A stretch of 64,000 nucleotides of DNA, taken from positions 5,766,001 through 5,830,000 of the forward strand of contig JAGUCH010000004.1 in NCBI GenBank assembly GCA_019096065.1, given 5' to 3'. This DNA comes from Paracyclopina nana. Lineage: Eukaryota; Arthropoda; Copepoda; Cyclopoida; Cyclopettidae. Under the pieces are notes generated by a model, which ran no database searches, was not told the DNA's origin, and saw only the letters and a list, made by a program, of their open reading frames with translations. A program made the translations under genes and the position numbers. Shown here one piece after another: positions 59,201 to 64,000 of the stretch. Positions within the stretch are counted from its first letter, which is position 1, and each line of letters begins with the position of its first letter.

Positions 59201-59931
59201 CCTTTTTTCCCCTTACATTAAGTGGTCAAGTTCTTCTTCTGTTGGCCGCACAACCACACTCTTCTGAACATAAGCAGCCTAGTCCTGGTAGCTGGAAAGT
59301 TTCCCTATCATTTTGAGTGCACTAGACTTGCCTCTCAGCGAGAAATGATCCAATTTATTTTTATTTCTTCCCCAAATTAAGGCAAAATGAGAAAGTCATG
59401 CAGCCTTGCATTGCAATTGCATCGTATTAGGATGCCACCACCTAATGGAAGAGTGACGCCAAGCCAAAAATGAATTTGTGACAGAATATTTATTTCGAGT
59501 CAGGACCTGCCTGAGCACCTTAAAATGAGTATGATAATTGTAGTAATTTTGTAAGCTTGAAGTACAATATATCTTATTCATATGCTTTCTTTTAGTTACC
59601 GACAAAACGCAGTATCTTTTTAGTTTTAAACTCTTCAGCTCTCATGAAGGAAAAACTTTGTTGTGGCATAAGGAGGAAGGGCTTAATTGTAGGAAATGAT
59701 CAAACCATGTGGTTTCAATTAACGTATATTTGATTTTTTGTTTTGGTATAAAGAGGTTGCGCGCCTTGTGAACGACAAAATTCCGCCAAAACGCATCCTG
59801 CTCTCCGCTTAAAAAGTAGTCAGTTATCCTGTTTTAATCAATTAAGATATAGAAAAATTCTGGATGTGAACTAGGAGGAAGCACCAAAGATGTACAGAAA
59901 GTTGGAATTACTTCATGCAAAAATGTCATGC
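56281..59931. other. Intergenic region without recognised genes
   Basis: 3.65 kb of AT-rich DNA with short CTG runs (about 56796 and 58287). Its open frames lack domain features. No MITE-like ends were confirmed here. Confidence 0.5.
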
Positions 59932-60438
59932 TTAGACATTTTCAATGTCTTTGTAGTGGCGTGGATGGTGATGAAATTCTTTGGTTATCATGACGCCATT
60001 AGTGGACGAGATTTTGGCAAGGCTACAATTGGCTCCTGCTTCGCATGGCATAAAGTGCAAATTCATCACGACGACTCTCTTTGTCCTCGACACTGACTCC
60101 AGACCCTCCCTAATGACAGCTTCCACAATCTCCTTGGAGTGTTCACTCAAGGCGTTGCTTCGTGGTCGAAGGAAGAAGTTGATTCGCACCAGTTTGATGA
60201 GCTGCAGAGTGACCAAGGCCAAAATGGCACCGAAAATCGAGGCGAGCACGATCCAAACTTCAACTTCATGAAGGCCGAATTTTTTCTCCTCAGCTCCTTC
60301 TTCTCCTTTTTGCAGAACTTCTTTGGCCTCTGGCCATTCTCTGGCTGTGGTGATATTGCTGCAAAAAATGATGTGATGTGATGTGGAATGCTTTTCATGA
60401 TCGTTTGCAGGTGATTGAATCACGCTTTCTATACACAT
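59932..60438 (-). CDS. Unrecognised small single-pass membrane protein
   Basis: Minus-strand frame of 168 residues. A hydrophobic helix covers about residues 61-84 (VWIVLASIFGAILALVTLQLIKLV), preceded by a Glu/Lys-rich segment and followed by a basic flank. That polarity suggests N-out, C-in topology. The C-terminal part has VVVMNLHFMPC and a His-rich end. No signal peptide is present at the ATG (60438). A good acceptor, CATTTTTTGCAG, lies inside the frame (exon from 60358), so the true first exon, perhaps with a signal peptide, may lie further upstream and the first 27 residues may be intronic. Family not recognised. Confidence 0.5.
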   Translation of the reverse strand: MCIESVIQSPANDHEKHSTSHHIIFCSNITTAREWPEAKEVLQKGEEGAEEKKFGLHEVEVWIVLASIFGAILALVTLQLIKLVRINFFLRPRSNALSEHSKEIVEAVIREGLESVSRTKRVVVMNLHFMPCEAGANCSLAKISSTNGVMITKEFHHHPRHYKDIENV

Positions 60439-63146
60439 GGCCTTGGACGCAGTAGCCTTAGATGAAAAGGCTTCATCAAGGCCTCGTGCGAAGATAATAA
60501 GTCAAGTCATAAGCTCAGCTGGCTTTTTTGTGATGCCGAGTGCAATCAATTTAATGAGCTTTATTTTGGGCCACCCTTTTCCTGACCTTGGTCTTTTTGG
60601 CCTTTTATTATTAATACTGCAAAGCCGCAGAGCAGACGAGTATTTTCGCCTCTTTCCTTCCTTTTCAGCATAAAGAGCTTGGGATTGCAGCTTGATTGAA
60701 TTTGCCAAAAGGAATACTTCATATGATTGTTTTATTTCTGTAGGCTTTTCTTTTGAAGTGGGAAGAAATGCAACATTTCCTGTTATGAGACCTTGAAAAT
60801 GCACTTTTGTGGCACCAATTCCAAGTGATTGATGTCCTTCAGTTAATTAAAAACTTCCCTCTAGTGCAGCTACTTAGCAATTCAGGCCATATGGCCGTAT
60901 TTCTGCCAAGAAACATTTGCATGGCAGCTTCTGTTACAATTTTGGGTTTATGGCCCATGCTCTAATGTGGGTAGTATAAGCAGTAAAATTACCGAGGGTA
61001 TCTGTAGTCGTCTATTAAATTTAATGGGTCTTCGTGCTGCTTGGCCAAAGCATATCTTCCAAACGCTTTGGCTTGATGGATGAAATAGCTCAGAATGTAG
61101 GCTACGAAAGGCCAAAAAGGCTTAGACTGATTATTGCTGTTCATGTTGATAGGATGAAGGTTGAACTACAAATGCACCCGACGTCTATGATCCTTAGCCT
61201 TCAAGAGTGGTTTAGTCGTTCATGGTGAGTCACCTTTGCGTTGCTCTAAAAACCGTGCGGGAGTCCCAGGAATTCCATAACAACACAATTTTACCTCCAG
61301 CCAAGCAGAAAGGCTTTCCATTTTACCACATGCGCTGCAGAAAAACTGGGTCACAACCATAATGAATCAACACTTTATCTTTATGAGCTTGAAAGGCCTT
61401 GAAAATTATGAATTGTGCTCTCCGCACATATGGAGCATTGATAACTGTATGAGGACTGCAGGTCCTTTTACATTTCTCCTAAATGATTCCCTATATTGCC
61501 ATTGTTCTTGTGCCAAGGTGCCATTTTTTATTTCACCTCAATTTTCTCGCGAAAGGCCACAACTTTTATGCGCTATTGAGAATTCCATCGGGAAGTTTCG
61601 TATTGGTGAAAAGGAACCCGTTTGTCACATTTTGGCCCCTCAAAATGCAGCATATTTCGTTGAACGGGAAGAATGAAGCAAAAGGTTGCACTCTCAAAGA
61701 TTTACAAAGTTTCTGCCTTTTAGTTATCTACCACCCGGCCTTAGGCTTTTAAAGCTGTCTTGGTATTTGCTAAAAATAGCCACGTGCTCTGATACTTTAC
61801 TGCACCTCTGATAATTATAGGCTATAGTTAGGCTATTTTTAGATGCCGATATGTTTGCTTCGTGGTAGCCAATTATAGCATGAGTAAGACAGGAGCTGTT
61901 TCCTGGAACAAAGGAAAAACGATTTCGAAAGCCGTGTCCTAACATTAGTCAGCCGAAATGACTTCATTTATGTGAGTTTGGATGGGAACGGACTAATTGA
62001 AAGCCAAATGACAAATCCTCTCTGGTACCTCTAAGTCGTAGAAAGCCCCGAAAGGCCACAAAGTTCTGAGAACTGCAGGTTTTACAACTGTTATCGAATT
62101 CAATCTAGTCGAACACCGAGGATAAAGATAGGAAGTCGGGGACCTTTAAGCTGAAACGAAATTGGCAAGCAGTTTTCGTTCTAAATAGTTCAGCAATAAT
62201 TTTTGAGGATTTGTTCCCGCGTGCATGAGTGTAGGTGACAGCTCAGTTCGAGCTTAAAAGAGGTTGCTGCTCTAGAGTTTAGAAAGGCCTAAGGTCTCCT
62301 TGAGGAAAGGCCTAACCTTTGACGAAGGCCGCTGTGGGTCCTAGGAGAATCGAGATGTGAGTGACAACAACTTCACAAACAGAAGCTTATGCCACATACT
62401 TAAATCCTGCAGAATAAATAATGGAAGAGAAGCATGAAGAAAGCCTAGCTTTAAGGTGTCATCATCTCACTATAGTCTATACTAAGGAGAGAAGGAAGCA
62501 GTTTCTTAAGGATTCGGTTGGCTGGCAGCCGCTGCCACTCAAACTGATTGACTCTTGCTATTTCTGCTCTGACTAATTTGAATGGATTGCTTTTGTGCCA
62601 TTTTGGCTGACTTCCAGCAAACTTCTCGCTCGTGCCTCTTCCAAATTGTGTCCGTTATCTTGGGATGCATTTTAACAAAGCCATTTGTCTGAGCCGAACA
62701 GAGGGCTGAAAAATTCGCTTCTAAGGCTGCTTGACATGAAATGACATTACCCACGCCTGGCTCACTTTTCGTTTTCCTTCTCCTCCTCTATCTTGGAAAT
62801 TTAGCCAGAATTTGAAGAAGTAGTTTGTCATACTGCGCCACTGGAGCGCACTTTGGTATGCCAACGTTGACATTTCATTTAACTCAGTCTCACAAACTTT
62901 ACTGGCTCCAAACTTTCAGCTCACGCAAGATTACCTCACAGAGAATAAAATTGCGCATCTTCATTAATTTATTTATCATAACACTCTGAGCCTTTTCCGC
63001 CAAATCGTACCTCGTAAGTAAATTATTTCACTTTCCGCTAATTTCCCGCCATTTTTGTTTACTTTGAACGCTTACTCAATTTGAGCGAGAATCAGCAAAA
63101 ATCTTGAGCATCGAGTAGCGAAGAAGATTCATGAAAGTCATTCATC
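60439..63146. other. Intergenic region without recognised genes
   Basis: 2.7 kb of mostly AT-rich DNA. A short local duplication of AAAGGCCTAA lies around 62284-62316. The promoter of the 63147 gene is in the last part. No other feature was recognised. Confidence 0.5.
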
Positions 63147-63563
63147 ATGTCCGGTTCAATTGAGGATGAATATGTATCGCTTTATCATGACGAGAAGGCC
63201 GAGGAAAAGCCAAAAGTAAAAAACGAAGAAGAAGCTGAAAAGATTCGCGAAGAATTTCTTGACGAGCACATTGTGCCAAATGGCGATGAGAAAATAACTC
63301 TTTTGGAACACGAACAGCCTTCTCGGGAAGCCCTTCAGGTCCTTCCCGTCGGTGACCAGCCTCTGTTGGAATTCTCATCACATTCCGAAGACGAGTCCGA
63401 CTGGGGAGATGATGACATTGAATCTTTATTGAGCTCTTCCCCTAATGACATCATTTTCTATTACGATTCATCTGATGAGGAGTGCGTTGGCATAGAGTAC
63501 ATCGAAATGACAACCCGAGTCTGGTTCTACGAGGCAGAAGACAGTCGATTCTCGGAGGAATGA
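63147..63563 (+). CDS. Unrecognised acidic 138-residue protein
   Basis: Single-exon frame from ATG 63147 (context CATCATGTCC) to a TGA, with AATAAA at 63582-63587. The protein is strongly acidic, with Glu/Lys-rich sequence first and Ser/Asp/Glu clusters later (SEDESDWGDDDIES and YYDSSDEEC). Several clusters look like casein kinase 2 sites. No signal peptide or membrane helix is seen. It is convergent with Elongin C. Family not recognised. Confidence 0.6.
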   Translation: MSGSIEDEYVSLYHDEKAEEKPKVKNEEEAEKIREEFLDEHIVPNGDEKITLLEHEQPSREALQVLPVGDQPLLEFSSHSEDESDWGDDDIESLLSSSPNDIIFYYDSSDEECVGIEYIEMTTRVWFYEAEDSRFSEE

Positions 63564-63654
63564 ACGATGAATGGCTCCATGAATAAATTATGAAAAACAG
63601 ACGTTCATCAAAGCTACGATAAAAGCCTATCTGTTTTTTCTTTCCATCTTATAA

Positions 63655-63660
63655 TTTATT
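63655..63660 (-). terminator. Elongin C poly(A) signal
   Basis: Minus-strand AATAAA (TTTATT on plus) about 177 bp after the Elongin C stop. Confidence 0.6.
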
Positions 63661-63836
63661 TGAGAAGCTAAGAAAGCAACATAATTCTAAACGTAGTAGA
63701 AGATTTAATAAGTTCATTGTCAAAAAGTTCCAGAGAAGGAGGCTTTGTTTCTTTTTCATCATCTTTCCAAAATTCCAATCCGAAAAGCGAATTACTGAAC
63801 CAAATAAGGAAGTAGGTGCGAAAGGCTGGTGGTTAT

Positions 63837-64000
<164 letters not shown>

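Noticed and set aside
59970-59986. TCTTTGGTTATCATG resembles the 5' part of miR-9
   Set aside because: It departs from miR-9 after the first eleven bases, lies within a probable coding frame, and no matching hairpin arm was seen.

Overview
The window is animal nuclear DNA. It has spliced protein-coding genes with many very short GT-AG introns (55-60 bp), AATAAA poly(A) signals, Pitx homeobox genes, a large NUAK kinase and small non-autonomous DNA transposons. A compact protostome, most likely an arthropod (crustacean or chelicerate), fits best. This rests on gene style and remembered family similarity, not on a database search. No bacterial, viral, tRNA, rRNA or CRISPR feature was recognised.

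Layout. 1-3.5 kb: nothing identifiable. 3.5-20.3 kb is a gene-dense housekeeping block: TRABD (-), RNF113 (+), CLP1 (+), MTAP (-), heat shock factor (+), class I phosphatidylinositol transfer protein (+), two small unrecognised genes (-), SF3A3 (+). 20.35-21.3 kb: an unrecognised membrane-protein gene with an apparent frame conflict. 22.9-31.8 kb: a NUAK-type AMPK-related kinase of about 2,650 residues, mostly encoded by one 6-kb exon. 32.4-33.8 kb (-) and 47.2-50.0 kb (+): two Pitx paralogues, head to head across a 13.3-kb gene-free interval that holds several foldback/hAT-like elements and four CTCF-like motifs. 50.3-52.6 kb: a small membrane protein, a single-HMG-box protein (-) and an RS/RD-rich protein. 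The rest is sparse: a small type I membrane protein with an open frame beyond its TGA (55.6 kb), a small membrane protein (-, 60 kb), an acidic protein (63.1 kb) and the C-terminal end of Elongin C (-) at the right edge.

The recognised genes are mostly RNA processing (RNF113, CLP1, SF3A3), stress and transcription (HSF, HMG box, Elongin C, Pitx), lipid and purine salvage (PITP, MTAP) and kinase signalling (NUAK). They do not form one pathway. The points most worth a second look are the divergent Pitx pair with convergent 16-bp CTCF-like motifs inside the gap, the in-frame TGA followed by 86 open codons, the operon-like RNF113-CLP1 spacing with an acceptor-like site, and two hAT-type MITEs with perfect 8-bp target-site duplications.
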